Shown here: positions 63,370 through 64,000 of the stretch, piece by piece
Position numbering within the stretch: the first letter of the stretch is position 1
How the letters are laid out: every line of letters starts with the position of its first letter
NCBI RefSeq assembly: GCF_014137855.1
Contig: NZ_JACGWT010000001.1
Span: 62,001-126,000 of the forward strand
Source: Microlunatus kandeliicorticis
Lineage (GTDB): Bacteria; Actinomycetota; Actinomycetes; Propionibacteriales; Propionibacteriaceae
DNA: 64,000 bases
Reading direction: 5' to 3'
The notes under the pieces: model-generated
Seen by the model: only the letters and a program-made list of their open reading frames with translations
Told to the model about the DNA's origin: nothing
The model's database searches: none
Position numbers and translations under genes: made by a program

Positions 63370-64000
63370 TCAGCGACGGAGAACGAAGCCGAGTTGCAAG
63401 CCGTCGCTCTCGAGCACCTCAGGTTCGGCCAGGACGGCGATCTCGTCGAGGAGCTGGTCGCGGGTGAACCAGTGGACGAAGCCAGCCCCGGCACTGAAGG
63501 TGTCCAGAGGTTCCAACGCGTCGAACCGCGCCGCGGCCGCGCGGTGTTCGGCGTCTCCGTCGAGTGCGGCCCGCGCCTCTGCCTCCGACGAGACGACGTG
63601 CGAGGTGAGCGCCAGGATCCCGCCGGGGCGCAGCAGCTCCCACAACCTCGTCAGGTAGTTCTTCCGCAGGTCCGCTCCCGGCAGGTAGCCGTATTGCTTG
63701 CAGGACAGGATGGCGTCGAACGAGGCTGCGGTGAAGGGCATCTCTGTACCCGACACCTGGACCAGGCTCACACGGGTGCCCGCCGCTGTTGCCCAGGCCC
63801 GGGCTTCGTCGAGCATCCGGCGACTGACGTCGGTGCCGGTGACCCGATACCCCTGGCGGGCGAGCGGTACGGCGATGCGTCCGGCGCCACATCCGACGTC
63901 GAGGACATCGGCGGGAGGTGCCGGGAACCTGTTCAGCACTCTCGACTCGAGAGGCGTTGGACCGTGGGCGGCTTCGGCGCGGTAGTGCTCGACCTGATCA
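63370..64000 (-). CDS. Class I SAM-dependent methyltransferase (5' end beyond the window)
   Basis: The frame is open to the right edge (VEHYRAEAAHGPTPLESRVL), so the start is not in the window. Motif I is VLDVGCGAGRIAVPLA, the acidic end of strand 2 VTGTDVSRRMLDEA, and motif III-like LRPGGILALTSHVVS. Substrate unknown. Convergent with merR, 19 bp apart. Confidence 0.87.
   Translation of the reverse strand, partial: DQVEHYRAEAAHGPTPLESRVLNRFPAPPADVLDVGCGAGRIAVPLARQGYRVTGTDVSRRMLDEARAWATAAGTRVSLVQVSGTEMPFTAASFDAILSCKQYGYLPGADLRKNYLTRLWELLRPGGILALTSHVVSSEAEARAALDGDAEHRAAAARFDALEPLDTFSAGAGFVHWFTRDQLLDEIAVLAEPEVLESDGLQLGFVLRR

Overview
The window is very GC-rich, densely coded DNA with GTG starts, WhiB, ANTAR, PadR and TetR regulators, SigK-type ECF and RepSA-type genes. 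This points to an actinomycete, plausibly of the Propionibacteriales (Nocardioidaceae-like), although the genus cannot be fixed from the sequence alone. Most of the window is ordinary chromosome in short operons. One segment (26951-40932) is an integrated mobile island.

Left arm (1-26886). A very large multidomain biotin-dependent carboxylase runs off the left edge. It is followed by a VOC protein, a PadR/DUF1048 pair, two ion/proton antiporters (NhaA and a CPA-type protein with a TrkA-C domain), two ANTAR-type regulators and a highly expressed-looking TasA/SipW-class secreted protein. A glycan block follows (11224-18959): polysaccharide deacetylase, PglD-like acetyltransferase, FAD/NAD(P) protein, GT2, PglF/CapD-like dehydratase and PglE-like aminotransferase. 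The dehydratase, aminotransferase and acetyltransferase together could make a diacetamido sugar of the bacillosamine type. Then come a transglutaminase-like protein, TetR/MFS and MarR/MMPL divergent efflux pairs, an S51 peptidase/VOC pair, and three translationally coupled tiny membrane proteins (23653-24214).

Mobile island (26951-40932). A perfect 42-bp direct repeat, the 3' half of tRNA-Glu(TTC), flanks about 14 kb. At its right end lie an intact tyrosine integrase, an excisionase, a RepSA-like replication initiator broken by an internal deletion and a frameshift, and a striking nested perfect inverted repeat. No transfer gene is visible, so it looks like a decayed actinomycete integrative element. 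Its cargo is a SigK-like sigma factor, a Tat-exported ferritin-like protein and a tightly coupled five-gene operon: processive GT2 synthase, GT39-type glycosyltransferase, exported DUF4397 protein, membrane-anchored GH8 glucanase and class F sortase. I read this as a transferable cell-surface glycan/protein assembly module under stress control. It is the best candidate here for an undescribed system.

Right arm (40961-64000). After the tRNA-Glu come a leaderless minimal metallopeptidase, an EamA/DUF202/DUF202 operon, and a WhiB gene followed by a membrane-anchored protein that aligns with the substrate-binding apical domain of GroEL. Next are DUF1992, a complete Opp/Dpp-type peptide ABC transporter, NupC, a secreted tripeptidyl-aminopeptidase-like hydrolase and tRNA-Lys(TTT). 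The last 10 kb is a patchwork of small regulator/oxidoreductase units (three TetR, one MerR, MFS, aldo-keto reductase, RibD-C-type reductase, SDR, two NTF2-like proteins), most with a readable palindromic operator. A methyltransferase is cut by the right edge. At six genes a -10 element lies exactly 6 nt before the start codon, which predicts leaderless mRNAs.
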